From assembly GCA_026874595.1 (NCBI GenBank), contig CM049313.1:56995159-57059158 (forward strand): a stretch of DNA of 64,000 nt, read 5' to 3'. The stretch's first letter is position 1. Each line of letters opens with the position of its first letter. The DNA comes from Sipunculus nudus. Taxonomy: Eukaryota; Annelida; Sipuncula; Golfingiida; Sipunculidae. Below the pieces are notes generated by a model. The model did no database searches. It was not told the DNA's origin and was given only the letters and a program-made list of their open reading frames with translations. This document shows, one piece after another, positions 1 to 12,107 of this stretch. A program made the translations under genes and the position numbers.

Positions 1-83
1 ATAACCACTGGACCTAGAATCTTCTCACTTGACACTCAGGGAGATCCATGAAAAGTGTCATTGGAAACCTAAAATTAGTTCTT
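1..83 (+). mobile_element. Family B element, 5' part (host of the pearl-like insertion)
   Basis: The opening bases resemble the stretch that follows the TCCG microsatellite in other family B copies (for example near 16900 and 52735: 'accnttggacctagnaatc'). The copy is interrupted at about 84 by a pearl-like element and resumes at 1526. The match is by eye and degenerate. Confidence 0.45.
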
Positions 84-1525
84 TGTTACCCATAAGTTTT
101 GTGGATACTATGTTTTTGCCAGGGTTCCACTGCCACTGCCGCCACCCGCCACGTTCGTTTCTGGAGAACTTCTCTGAGACTACTGGATGCATTTTTCTGA
201 AACTTACACCACATGTGAACTGGTGCCTAACCAATTTGCGTTGACCTTTGACCTTTCCTCTCTGCCCAGCATCCATTTGTGCGTCTGTTTCCATATATAA
301 ACCCACATCTCTGGAACCGTTTGACCGATCAGGAAAAAATTTTGGACAAATGTAGCCCTTGGATAGCATTATAACATACACAAAATATGGTGGCACCACT
401 TGCAACCATGTTTGCACAGTGTCCATCTGTACATCTGCCTTGGGTTAAAATCACTCATATCTCTGCAGTGGTTTGACTAATTCACCTGAAATTCGGCATG
501 TGTATACATCTTGGATAGCTTTCTTGATTTTATGACAGATGGCACCAACTACATTCTAGTTTACGCTGCAGACGCCCAAGCTCATATCTCGGGAACCGTT
601 TGACTGATTGGGCCAAAATTTTGTATGTGTATAGATCTCACATAGCTCTTTATCATACACAAAACTGTAAGGGCCACCTGCAACCATTTTTGCACAGCAT
701 CCGTCTGTTTGTCTGCCTTGGGCTCAAATCACTCATATCTCTGTAGTGGTTTGACATAACTGCCTAAAATTTTGCAGGTTTATACATCCTGGACAGCTTT
801 CTTGATTTTATGACAGGTGGCACCAACTTCATTCTAATTAAAGCTGCAGACATCCAAGCTCATATCTCGAGAACAGTTTGAGCGATTGGGCCAAAATTTT
901 GTGTGTGTTTAGATCTCACATAGCTCTTTATCATACACAAAACTGGAGGGGCCACCTGCAATCATTTTTGCACATAGTTTGTCTGTTTATCTGCCGTGGG
1001 CTAAAATAACTCATACCTCTGTAATGGTTTGATTTATCTGCCTAAAAATTTTGCATGTTTATAGATCTTGGACAGCTTTATCTATTTTTTTGGCAGGTGG
1101 CACCACCTACATTCATGTTAATGCTGCAGACATTCAGGCTTATATCTCAGGACTGGTTGGACATATGCCCCTGAAATTTTGCATGTGTATAGATCTCACA
1201 TAGCTCTAAATCATACACAAATTTGGTGGCACGACCTTCCACCATTTTTGCACAAATCCTACTGTTTTGGGATAAAATCACTCATTTACATGTAGTGGTT
1301 TGACTTTACTGCCTAAAATTTTACATATGCATACAACTTGGACAGCTTTCTGGATTTGTGGTAGGTGGCGCAACCTACATACACATTTCAGCTGCAGACA
1401 TCCATGCTAATATGCAACACACCTCACTCTATTACCCCTTGCTACTCAATTCATGCCTCACTTCACCTGTTCCACTCTGATTTTGGCGGATACATGTAGT
1501 CGCTTGTTGACTACCTGTATTCTAG
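84..1525 (+). mobile_element. Pearl-like HINE (family P), copy 1
   Basis: This is a non-coding Helitron-like element. The 5' end has a degenerate GTATCC..GGATAC palindrome (about 84-108), followed by a GC-rich 'ccgccac' stretch. The body is a tandem array of a roughly 138-base monomer, arranged as dimers of about 278 bases; the two monomer types carry 'catatctcgggaaccgtttgac' or 'catatctctgcagtggtttgac' and each ends near a 'ggtggcacc' box. The 3' end is a GTAGTC / GACTAC hairpin (1496-1501, 1509-1514) followed by CTAG at 1522-1525 and then T, as known for Helitron 3' ends. It splits a family B element, whose sequence resumes at 1526. Confidence 0.7.
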
Positions 1526-2956
1526 TTTAAAAAAGTTATGGGCCCAAACATATTGCACTTTGTAAAAATTCAGGAAAAATATTTGGTCGCTTAACACAAA
1601 AAAATGTTAAAGCTAGGGACCTTTTTTCACTAGTATAACTTTAATTAATCATAATTTAATCGTATACCCAAAATTAGATCAAAATCTTTTAAATTTTTCA
1701 AAATATTAGCAAAAATATAAAATGGGTACCTTAAATTTTGCCCAAATTTGAATATCGCACATTTTTTTCTTGTAAGTATATTTAATTTATTTTTCACAGC
1801 TGGCATTCATGTGGATTTAATTAGTTGAATTCTGAAATTTGAAAGTATAAGCTTAAAAATTATGCTGATTATTGAAGTTTTTCAGATGCTCTAATGTATT
1901 TGCATTTTGTATCCAAAACCACACTCTTGCTCACTACAGCCTTGCCTAGGTAATCGTATTAGTGATACAACACTGGCAGAACACAACTGCTGTAATTAAC
2001 ATGCACTTATTCTCATAGGCCCTACCCTAACCCCCCCACCCCCCCCCCCCCAGGTGCCCCCCTCCCCACCACCACGACCACCAACACCACCAATTATATT
2101 GCAATACATGGTTTGTTATTGTCAAATGTATTTCTTTAAATGTAAAGCTGTTTTTGATCCAATGTGCAACTTTTCTTGAAATATTAATTCAAGAAGTAAT
2201 CTAGGAGATGCCACGTTGTTCTTATGTAGCATTTTTAAGAAATTATTTCCTTTTAAATAATTAAACAAAATATAATTTAACCCATCAGTAGGCATAATTT
2301 GATAATATATGAAACAAATCATGGATTAATAAAGGTGCAATTAAAACTGTGAATTCTGGGGTGTTATTTTCATATATTTATTGCTTTGCAAATTTAAAAA
2401 ATATATCTTATAAAAAAAAATATATCTGTAAGCATAATGTGATGTTACCTGACTAAACTAAGTATAAATGTTGCTGCAATTTAGATTTGTGAATCAATTT
2501 CAATATTCAGATATATATAATAAACTGTAAATATATAGTAAAATTTATAAACTTACTAAAAATGACTTAACAAAAGAAAAAATAGGATCTCATGCAAATA
2601 TTTGTTCATTATTTTCCTGTCTCAGTAGAATGGAAATTAAAGTTATTTGCTTTGTTTTCCATCTCTCTGCCTGTTTTTAAATATTTAAAAATAATTTCAT
2701 TTAAATTAAATTTTATCCTTTACATATATGCAGAGTTGCTGTAACTCCCACCTGTCCCTGTAAGCACCATTGAATTAAAATCTGTTATCTGTATTTATAG
2801 CCAAAGGTGTTGTAACTCCTCCCCCCCCCCCCAAAGTCATTGAGCCCTAGTTCCTGAGCACTGAGGATAGTATTTTTATTGCAACTTCAAAAAATCTATG
2901 GTGATGCAGTTATAACTGTCACAATCAGCTGATCGCCATGACCAATGAGTCCCTTG
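1526..2956 (+). mobile_element. Family B HINE, 3' part, ending at the kinase exon acceptor
   Basis: Sequence from 'tttaaaaaagttatgggccc' onward matches the inner part of other B copies (17150, 57842). The end at about 2930-2956 ('cagctgatcgccatgacc..tcccttg') is a degenerate form of the family B 3' terminus seen at 33222-33248, 48370-48400 and 60646-60673. It ends in CTTG with T following. The polypyrimidine tract and AG of the next exon begin directly after it. No coding capacity is visible. Confidence 0.6.
2031..2052. repeat. Poly-C tract
   Basis: A run of C with one A lies inside the family B element. Equivalent C runs occur at the matching position in other B copies (18297, 47377, 53488), so it is part of the family rather than a chance tract. 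Confidence 0.8.
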
Positions 2957-2965
2957 TTTTTACAG

Positions 2966-3057
2966 GAGATCTAGAAGGAAGAGCTCTCCCACCTGTCCCC
3001 AGAGACAAGATTCTTATTCGACGGGACAGGTTGAGGAAAGGAAAAGAATTAGGAAAG
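2966..3057 (+). CDS. Tyrosine kinase, linker and glycine-loop start exon (partial gene)
   Basis: This exon of 92 bases encodes about 30 residues: an acidic start, a proline motif (LPPVP), a basic stretch (LIRRDRLRKGKEL) and the first residues of the ATP-binding glycine loop (LGK). It is preceded by a pyrimidine-rich acceptor (cccttgtttttacag) and followed by a consensus donor (gtaagt at 3058). It enters in phase 1 and leaves in phase 0, which joins in frame to the exon at 12108 and gives LGKGFYGHV. A Pro-rich linker ahead of the catalytic domain is known in Syk/ZAP-70-type and other cytoplasmic kinases. The upstream exons (SH2, ankyrin or other) are not in the window, so the N-terminal domains are unknown. 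An ATG at 2938 opens the same frame but lies in the repeat upstream of the acceptor; I do not take it as the start. Confidence 0.8.
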
Positions 3058-3129
3058 GTAAGTGATCATAATAGCCAGTTGCCCACATTTCACAGGTGGT
3101 CATTCAGACAGGTTGGACTGTATATATAT

Positions 3130-3540
3130 GTCGAGGCCCAGATTAGAATCTGGCCCAATTTAAAACTGGGCCAGCCCAGATCAAAATTTTGATTTGGACC
3201 GGTCAAGATCAAAATTCTAATCTGGGCCAGACCAGTTTTAAACTGGGCCAGCCCAGATTAAAATTTTGACTTGGGCCAGTTCAGATTAAAATCCTGTGGT
3301 GAAGACTTCAGGATTTAAATCTGGTCTGGACTGATTTTAAACTGGGCTGGCCCAGATTAGAATTTTGATCTGGGCTGGTTAAGTTTATTATCCTGTGGTG
3401 GACTGATTTTAAACTGGGCTGGCCCAGATCAAAATTTTAATCTGGGCTAGTCAAGATTACAATTCTGTGGTGGACTGATTTTAAACTGGGCCTAACCAGA
3501 TCAGAATCCTAATCTAATCTTAGGCTAGCTTGATTTTTAT
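3130..3540 (+). repeat. Left arm of the foldback element
   Basis: Degenerate units of about 20-25 bases are built on 'gggccag' and 'cagatcaaaattt', including several local palindromes. It pairs with 4840-5165 in inverted orientation. Confidence 0.75.
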
Positions 3541-4400
3541 CATCTTAAATCAGATAATACAGTAAACATTTATTCCAGATACACCATTTTGAAGGGCACA
3601 AAACACATAATGAACAAGATCATTTAAAATATTTTAGTAAGGAAAAAGCTAATGAACAAATGTGATGTGCTACTTTGGTTTCATCTATTCTTCAAGCATA
3701 CAAGTTTACATTTAAACTTTACCTAAACCAACTACCATAATTAATCACAGTTTAGAATATGTGTCAGTTCTGAGACATCTACTTGACTTAATATCAAAAT
3801 TATCAACTTAACTGAGATAATTTTCTGTTCTGAATATCAAAATTTCATGTGTAATATTAAATATATACATGCATAATTAAATACCAGCTTTACCCATTTA
3901 TAAGTGAACAAAAGTAATTTATCAGTCTTGATGCTCATTTGAGTGAGCAGCATGACATTGTGCCATAACATGGGGCTAGGGAGAGGTTTGTGATACCATT
4001 TCTGTAATTTTCAATAGCAGAAAATCAACAGCTGAGAAAATCATATGATTGTTGTCATTTGTCAGCCTCAAAAATAGAGGTAAACATGAGTGAAAATTGG
4101 ATTTAGAATTTTTATTCAGAGGGTGACAAACATGGTGGAGTTTTCACTTTGGAGTTAATAACTTAAAAAAGCTAATCTATTAACTGATAACTAATGTAAA
4201 TTGAATATAGTTAAAAGCTGCAATACAAATATTCTCTACCTTCAATAGTTAAAATTGCTGAGTTGGTGAATATTGTTCCCACTGTTCTATCTGTATAGAT
4301 GTTTCAGGGCCTTCTTTCCTTAATATGTAGTACGTTATAAGTTCTAGGTCCAATGTTACAATAAGTGCAAATTTTTTAATGGGTGACTGGAAGGTGGGGT

Positions 4401-4423
4401 GGGGGGGGGGGGGGGGGGGGGGG
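4401..4423. repeat. Poly-G tract
   Basis: An uninterrupted run of 23 G lies in the centre of the foldback element. Its length could be an assembly estimate, because such runs are error-prone. Confidence 0.9.
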
Positions 4424-4839
4424 AGATCACAGACAAAAAACCCTAACTAATGATAAATGATAAATAACATAACAAATAAAATTTAGAATGTACAGGTCTT
4501 GGATCACAAGCTTAACAATGAGTAACATATATATTAATTATTATTGATTAAATTTTGTTTTAGTTTGTTGAATTAATGCATATGTTCTGCAAGCTATATT
4601 TGTAGTTTTTAGCTGTAAAATACCAATGTTTAACATGATTATCTTATTATTATATATTTGACATTTCACATAAGAGGTGAAATTAAAAAATAAATATGAC
4701 AGGATCCAACAAATGATATTTTCATAGAATATAAAATAAATTCATTAAATATTAATATTTATTGACTTACAGTCTCACAATGTTTTACAAATTCTTTGAA
4801 TTGATGAAAGGCCAGCTGGTTAAATATAGTGTAATTGAA

Positions 4840-5165
4840 GCCAGCCTAGGAGTAGATTAGGATTCTGATCTGGGCCAGTCCAGTTTAAAATCAGTCCACC
4901 ATAGGATTGTTAACTTGACCGGCCCAGATCAAAATTCTAATCTGGGCTGGCCCAGTTAAATCAGTCCAGACCAGATTTAAATCCTGAAGGCTTCGCCACA
5001 GGATATTAATCTGGACCAGCCCAGATCAAAATTTTAATCTGTGCTGGCCCAGTTTAAAACTGGTCTGGCCCAGATTAGAATTTTGATCTGGTCCGGTCCG
5101 AATCAAAATTTTGATCTGGGCTGGCCCAGTTTTAAATTGGGCCAGATTCTAATCTGGTCCTCGAC
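4840..5165 (-). repeat. Right arm of the foldback element
   Basis: It is the inverted partner of 3130-3540, with the same gggccag / cagatcaaaatt units. The outermost 70 or so bases are almost identical to the left arm. Confidence 0.75.
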
Positions 5166-5183
5166 AAAAATATTATTTAATTA

Positions 5184-5845
5184 GTGAACCTGAGGGCTTA
5201 TGCGATGGTATGGCTTCATCCGGCGTCTGGCGTCTGTCATCCAGCGTCTGGCGTCTGTACGTTAACCCATACTATCTTGAAAACAGCAAGAGTTAGCGTC
5301 ACGAAATTTTATGCAAAAAATTAGTCATCTTGAAAATTCTATCGGATTTTGCTTGTTTTTTGGCTAACTGCATTTTCTAAGATTTTATAGGGAAAAAGGT
5401 AAAAAAGCTTAAAAAATCTTCTCCTCTGATACTGTACAGCCAAATTGTCCAATATTTCACAGATATGAATCCTGGAACAATCACTCTCAAGTTCGTTCGA
5501 ATGGTTTAAGTTCAGTGATTTTCGGCCAAGTTACAGGAAGTTGAACTTAGTCTGTCCAAAAAAGCATACTAAAATTACAGTCTCAGAAATGGCTGGAGCC
5601 ACATCACCAAATTTTATACTAATGTTGGTCACATGAGTCATATCTTAAATTGAGGTATTGGTGGCGCCACCTGCATCAGCCTTTTTTGTACGGCAGTCAT
5701 CAGTGCCCGTATCATACTGACGGCTTCAAAAAACTTTTTCTCTGAAACCATATGGCCAAATTGTTTAATATAGAAATGATCCTAGGGTAGTGCTTTCTGA
5801 AGTTTGTTCAAATGGTCTCAGTTCAGTTACTTTTGGCTGAGTTAT
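5184..5845 (+). mobile_element. Family C repeat, copy 1, 5' part
   Basis: It begins with the family signature 'gggcttatgcgatgg', then GGCGTCTG repeats and 'acgttaacccatact'. The body has 'atggctggagccacatcacc' and 'ggtggcgccacctgcat'. It is broken at 5845 ('gagttat') by a family D HINE and resumes at 7918 ('tggaagctgaatttag'), which matches the uninterrupted family C text at 8090-8110. Confidence 0.6.
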
Positions 5846-7917
5846 TGTATGGCCAGACATGGTCTGGAGATACTATGGTTTAGGCACGGTTGCACCGCCG
5901 CCGCCACCCGCAGAGATTTCTTTTGGACACAATAACTCAAAAAATATTTCAAGGATCTTTTTCAAACTTGACACATTCATAGATATAGGTGAGAGGACGA
6001 AGCCTTTTTAAAATGGGGTCATGACCTTAACTAGGAGAGTGACCTTGACCTTGAATAGATCCATTTTTGGGGAAAATCACACAAATTCTTAAATATCTCA
6101 AGAAATCTTTCATGGATTTATCCAAAAATCAAGTTGGACAAAGTTCTTGGATAGTGATGTCATGTACCGGAAACTGGTGGTGCCACCTAGTATCCTTTTC
6201 TTGTTTTTGTGCCGTTTAATACCCCCATCATTGCCACTTGACAGTACTTTTAGCATCACAAGTCAAAAACTGATTGACAGATTTTTTTAATATTATGCAT
6301 GTACATAGGTATGGGTTATGGGATGATGTATATTAAAACTGGGGTCATGACCTTTCCTTTGAGAGTGGCTTTGACCTTGAATATTACCATATATGGTGAA
6401 AATCACACAAAATCATGAATATCTTAAAAAGGGATGCATGGATTGGTCCAAAAATCAAGTTGACGGAAGATCTTGGATAGTTTTGTCTTTTGCAGAAGAT
6501 AGGTGGCGCCACCTGTTGTCCTTTTCTTGTTTTTTGCGCCTTTGAATACCCCATCATTGCCACTTGACAGTATATACTGTGAGCATTATAAGTCAAACAG
6601 TAATGGACAGATTTCTTTCATGTTTTGCATGTATATAGATATGGTTTATGGAATGAGGTATATTTAATTTTAAATTTAATTTTAAAATTTAATATAATAT
6701 AAATAATTTTTTTTTTTTAATTTAATTTTTTTTTTCAAATGTTGGATATTTTGGAATGCAGTTTATTGATTTTGGGTCATGACCGTGACTATGAGAGTGA
6801 CCTTGACCTTGAATATTCCCATATTTGGTGAAAAACATAAAATCATGAATATCTTAAAAAGGGCAACTTGACAGCACTGTGAGCATTATAAGTCAAAAAC
6901 TAATGGACAGATTTCTTTTATATTATGCATATACATAGATTTGGATTATGGGATGAGATATATTTAAATTTGGGTCCTGACCTTGCGTATGAGAGTGGAC
7001 TTGACTTTAAATATTGCCATATATGGTAAAAATCACCAACAATCATGAAAATCTCCAGTGAACCTGGGGGATTGCTTCAGCTAGTGGTCTGCACATGGTG
7101 TTGCATCATGTTTTGCCCAAACATCAGCAGTTCTGGGCCATGGTCAGATTCTATAAATAGATATGATGGTCAGTGATAAATGAATTAGTGCACTGGGTGT
7201 ACCACAGAGTCACAACTGGATCATTTTCCTTTGAGAGTGGTCTTGACCTTTGGACAAAGACTACTTAAAATTGCTCATGAATGTTGCCTATATGGGACTT
7301 GACAGTATTGTCAGCATTATAAAATAAAAATTAAAAAGTTGTTCGATAGTGTTGTCATGTGCTGAAAACTAATTGGCAGATATCTTTCATATTATGCATA
7401 TAGATAGATATGGGTAATGTGATGAGTCATTTGCTGGGAACTGCATGGTGGCACCCCCTACTCTATTTTCTTGTTTTTCCACAATCTATGCTATTAATAA
7501 GGAGCAAATGACAATTTTTATGACAATATAACAATTTATTACAAAGAACAAAATATGATGTGAAACAAAATATAACAGATATTATTATTTCATTCTCATT
7601 ATCATATCTCTCCATCTCTCTGAAATCCTGTCTATCCATCTCTTTCTCTTTCTTTCTGCTTTACTCTATATTATTCTCAAACAAGTTACTCCAAACATAC
7701 ATATACAACTCAATACATCATTAAATATATACTTCTATTTATACATAACCTTTAACATAACAATTGCCTTCACTTTAAATATTATTCCTATATTTTGTAC
7801 AAATGTTTCTCACATTCATTGCTAAAATACAAATACATCACATTATATCAACAAAATACCACAAAACCTCATTTGTCTGGCGATACTATGGCACCAGCGG
7901 TGCCAAGAAATGTCTAG
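5846..7917 (+). mobile_element. Family D HINE, copy 1 (Helitron-like)
   Basis: The 5' end folds as GTAT..CCAGAC-at-GGTCTGG..ATAC (5847-5872), then an imperfect GC-rich stretch (ccgccgccgccac). The body repeats 'gtcatgaccttgac..gagagtgaccttgaccttgaat', 'ggtggcgccacct' and 'cacttgacagtactg..agcattataagtcaaaaact' in degenerate tandem order. The 3' end has a perfect hairpin GGCACC-AGC-GGTGCC (7890-7904), a 9-base spacer and CTAG at 7914-7917, followed by T. The host family C sequence is continuous across the insertion, which places it between T and T. No protein is encoded. Confidence 0.75.
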
Positions 7918-8450
7918 TTGGAAGCTGAATTTAGTCATATGCCATAACAGCCCATTTTAGCTCAGTAGCTACAAAGATGTTCTCCTCAAAAACCACTGGG
8001 CCAAATTCTTAAATCTGACACATTAATTATCCTTAGATGTTGATAATTCAAGTTTGTTCAAATGGTTTTGGTTCAGTAACTTTTGGCTGAGTTATGGGAA
8101 GCTTAACTTAGCCATTTTGCTGTATTTTCCTATATGAGTTATAAACCTGCAAAACAATTTTTTGCCTGACACCACTGACGCCAATTTGTTTAATATTTTA
8201 CAAGAATAATCCCCTGAATAATTCTTATAATAATTGTCTTTGATGGTTCTAAAGAATGGATTTTGGCTGAATTATAAAGATTGAATTGAGTCATTTTACC
8301 ATATATGTTAGCTGTTGGTATATAAAGACGGATGTACATGGATTATAAATAATTGGTATCCATATTCAACTTTATTCAAGGTTTTGCCATCAGTGAGATG
8401 TATCTGTATTATAATTTTGCATTCAATATGCATCTGTAGTAATTTTTAGC
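7918..8450 (+). mobile_element. Family C repeat, copy 1, continuation
   Basis: It resumes the host of the family D insertion with 'gaagctgaatttagtcatat'. It contains the usual 'caagtttgttcaaatggtt' and 'tttggctgagttatgggaag' phrases. No gene is visible. Confidence 0.5.
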
Positions 8451-9740
8451 AAACCTTGGAGCTAAAGCGATGGTGTGATGTCGTCTGTTGTCTGTACGTT
8501 AACCCATACTTTTTCGAAAACAGTTGGAGTTAGTATCATGAAATTTAATGCAAAAAAGTAGCCATCTGAAAAACTCTGCATTTTCTTGGATTTAAAGAGA
8601 AAAAGCTAAAAAGACCTTTAAAAATCAACTCCTCCTAAACAGTCAGGCCAAATTGTTCAATTGTTATTTCACAGAAATAATCTTTAATACCATCTCTCTC
8701 AAATTTGTTTGAATGGTTCAAGATCTGTGAATTTTGGCCGAGTTACAGGAAGTTGAACTTCACTAACTGTCCAAAAAAGCATACTAAAATGACAATCTCA
8801 GAAACGACCGGAACTATCATCACCAAATTTTATGCCAGTGTTGGTCACATGAGTCATATATGAAATTCAGGTGTTGGCGGCGCCACCTGCATTGACCTTT
8901 TTTTTGTACGTGGGTCATTGGTCATCTGTACATTAACCCATAATTTCTCAGGAATAGCAGGAGCTACCATCCCCAGATTTTATGCAATTATCTGTCACAT
9001 ATCAAATTTTGTAGGATTCAGCTTATTTTTTTTCTATCTGCATTTACTTAGATTTTATAGGGAAAAAGCTGAAAAACCTTTAAAAGTCTTCTTCTTGTGA
9101 AAGGTCCAGCCAAATTGTTCAGTATTTTACAGAAATGATCCCAGGCCCTTCAAGTTTGTTCAAATGGTTTGCATTTGATGAATTTAGTGGTATTACAAGA
9201 ATTTGAACAGTCATTTGGCCAATTAAGCATACTGACATAGTAATCTCAGAAATGACAGAAGCTAGCATTACCAAGTATTGTGCAAATGTTGGTCACATGA
9301 CTCATATTTGAAGTTGCAGATTTTGTGGTGCCACCTACATTGACCTGTTTTTTATGGGCAAAAACCTCATAATTTTAGCCTCTTTCAGCTTAAAATGTTT
9401 ATGATGAAACAGTCAAGTTGAACTGTCAATTTTTCAAAAGAATTATCCTAGGACATGGTTCTTTCAATCATATCAGAAAAGTTTACGTTGGTCTTATTGC
9501 CATTATTATGTCTATTTCAAACTGAGGACTGCAAAACTGTTCTTCTACAAAATTATTGTTTCAATTATAACTTCTGTAACATTGCACAAAAATTATTTTT
9601 TTGTGGCCTTTGTTCAACTTTTCTTGAATGATTTTTGGCAGAATTATTGGACCTTTAACAATGAAAGAACTGCATCTTTTATTATTCTAGATAGATTGAT
9701 AAAAAGTTTATGAATATGTCAGCTTGAAAAAAAGCATCTC
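8451..9740 (+). mobile_element. Family C repeat, copy 2
   Basis: A fresh copy starts with 'gctaaagcgatggtgtgatg' and continues with 'acgttaacccatact', 'gttggcggcgccacctgcattgacc' and 'ctgcatttacttagattttatag'. The same text, inverted, forms the right end of the window (62951-64000). No coding frame stands out. Confidence 0.6.
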
Positions 9741-10734
9741 AGCCAGTCTTTCAGTATGTGTAAACAGATTTACCAACAGGCCAAGATTGTGTTTGTATCT
9801 TTTAATGGGTTGAGAAACTGCAAACTGTTTCAGATTTGGCAACAGATCAAGAGTTCATTCAGTGCAGCCAGATATAGGTCAAGAGTTCAGTCAGTGCAGG
9901 CAAGCACAAGGCATGTGATCACCTCATGGGTGACGTGAACACCTCATGGGCACCATGTGATCACCTCATGGGTGTCATGCCCCTCAGGGCTGCATGTGGA
10001 GCTAATCTGTGAGCTTATGCAATGGCGTGGCTACTATTTCAGATTTGGCAACAGACCAGAGGATCTATTTTATAGCTTTAGCAGACTGCTTACTATATCA
10101 GATTAGGCAACAGGTCAAGAGTTCACTCAGTGCAGTAGCTGCATTCTTTTATAGTGTAGGCCACTGCATCAGATTTGACACCAAAGTTTAGCCTGGATCT
10201 ATTTATAGCTTTGGCAGACTGCTAACTATGTCAGATCATGCAACAAGTCAAGAGTTCACTCAGTGCAGCCAGGTACAGGTCAAAAGTTCACTCAGTCTAG
10301 CCAGGTGCAGGTCATGAGTTCACTCACTGCAGTAGCCTGAGCCAGCAAATTTGTCACAGTTCACTCGAGGCAACTGCCTTTCTCACCTAAGCCTGGTCAG
10401 CCCCATGCATCAGACTCAAGGTTAGTTTGATGTATTGGCCTGATATTTTGATGGCTTTCTCGTTCACAAGACAGGTGTTGCCACCTACAGTGACTTTTGC
10501 ACAGTGTATGTGCCAGCTTATATCTACACAGGAATTTGACATATCAGCCTGAAATTGGGCATATGTATATATCTCTGATAGCTTTGTTGTATAAAAGACT
10601 GATGGTGCCAGCTACAATCATTTTTGTGTTGTGTGCATCCATGCCAGAATTTTAGCAGTGATGTTTGTGTAATAGAATGCAGCTACTGCACTGAGTGAAC
10701 TCTTGACCTATACCTGGCTGCACTTCTTCCAATC
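9741..10734 (+). repeat. Family E repeat region, copy 1
   Basis: The phrase 'gtcaagagttcactcagtgcagccaggtacag' recurs with variation, alternating with 'cagatttggcaacagg' and 'tttggcagactgc'. Later parts match 'gtgttgtgtgcatccatgcc', found again at 11478, 38633 and 61820. The element is interrupted near 10735 by a pearl-like copy and continues at 11471. Confidence 0.55.
9911..9990 (+). repeat. Short minisatellite built on 'tgatcacctcatggg'
   Basis: About three units of roughly 25 bases each carry 'gtgatcacctcatgggt'. The inverted relative at 62640-62780 holds about five units of the same motif. Confidence 0.7.
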
Positions 10735-11470
10735 CTGGCACTATTTTATGAAAGATGGCGCCACCTATATTCACATTTATGCTGCAGATATCCAAGCTCA
10801 TATCTCAGGAACCATTTGACAGATTAGGCAAAAATTTTGCGTGTTTATAAATCTCGCATAGCTCTTTATCATAGGCATAACTGGTGGTGCCACCTGCAAC
10901 CATTTTTGCACAGCATCCGTCATTTTGTTTGCCCTCAGATAAAATCACTTATATCTCTGCAGTGGTTTGGCATATCTGCCTAAAATTTTGCAGGTTTATA
11001 TATCTTGGATAGCTTTCTGGATATTGTACCAGATGGCGCCACCTACATTCTAGTTTATGCTGCAAACATTCAGGCTTATATCTCAGGACTGGTTTCACAT
11101 ATCCCCCTGAAATTTTGCATGTGTATAGATCTCACATAGCTCTTAATCATACACAAAATTTGTGGCACAACCTTCCACCATTTTTGCACAGCTTCCTTCT
11201 GTTTGTCTGCTGTGGGATAAAATCACTCATATACAAGTAGTGGTTTGAATTATCTGCCTAAGATTTTGCATATGTATACAACTTGGACAGCTTTCTGGAT
11301 TTTGTGGTAGATGGCGCAACCTACTTTCACATTTCAGCTGGAGACATCCAGGCTATTATGCAACACACCTCACTCTATTTCCCCTTGCCAATCAATCCAT
11401 GCCTCACTTCACCTGTCCCACTCTGATTTGGCGGATACATGTAGTCGCTTGTTGACTACTCGTATTCTAG
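10735..11470 (+). mobile_element. Pearl-like HINE (family P), copy 3, 5'-truncated
   Basis: It lacks the 5' palindrome and starts inside the tandem core ('gatggcgccacctatattcac'). About five monomers follow. The 3' end is intact: GTAGTC (11441-11446), GACTAC (11454-11459), CTAG (11467-11470), then T. It lies inside family E sequence, which resumes with 'ttttgtgttgtgtgcaccc'. Confidence 0.7.
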
Positions 11471-11800
11471 TTTTTGTGTTGTGTGCACCCATGCCAGAAT
11501 TTCAGCAGTGATGTTTGTTTAATTGTTTCCTGTTCTAAGTGTTTAGTACTTGCATTGTTCATATACATGTTACACATGTTCTTGAAAAATAATGTTCCAG
11601 CATTGAAGCATTATACCTGGTGTAATCTTATTGCACAGGTTCGCATTAGGCTTGTAGGCCCTGTTTCTTATTCAGAATGTTTAGTACTTGCATTGTTCAT
11701 ATACATGAGAAGTAATGGTCCAGCATTGAAGCATTATACCTGGTGTATTTCCCGATGCACAGGTTCACACTAGGCCTGTAGGCCTTGTTGTAGGTCTGTT
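11471..11800 (+). repeat. Family E repeat, continuation
   Basis: Two degenerate copies of 'tgtttagtacttgcattgttcatatacatg' with 'ccagcattgaagcattatacctggtgta' are present. The same sequence occurs inverted at 61395-61545 and 61620-61830, and directly at 38700-38810. Short reading frames here are shared only among repeat copies and are not genes. Confidence 0.6.
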
Positions 11801-12107
11801 GTGGATCATATTAGGTATCCTGAATGAATTTATTGATTTGTTTATACAATAAGATTGTTAACTAATTCATGAATTGAATGTATGATTTTAAAGGGACATC
11901 TATATTGTGTCTGAAGTAATAAGTTGCTGTGTTAAATGTTTAATCTGGATACCCTGAATAGTTGGTTTGCTTTATATATACATGTATTGCAAGATCATAC
12001 AATATTTCATGATTTAGCTTTACACTCATTTAGGACAGTTAAATCTTGGTATCCTGAATTAATTTATTGTTTGGCAAATGTCATTAAACATAATTATTTG
12101 ACTGTAG

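Larger units (their letters stand above)
3130..5165. mobile_element. Foldback element with long segmented inverted repeats
   Basis: The left arm starts at 3130 (GTCGAGGCCCAGATTAG) and the right arm ends at 5165 with its reverse complement, one base different over the first 17. Each arm (about 3130-3540 and 4840-5165) is built from alternating short units ('gcccagatcaaaattttgatctgggc', 'cagttttaaactgggccag') that are themselves near-palindromes. The 1.3-kb centre (3541-4839) is AT-rich, has no ORF of note and holds a poly-G tract. This is the known layout of foldback transposons. No clear target-site duplication was found. Confidence 0.7.
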
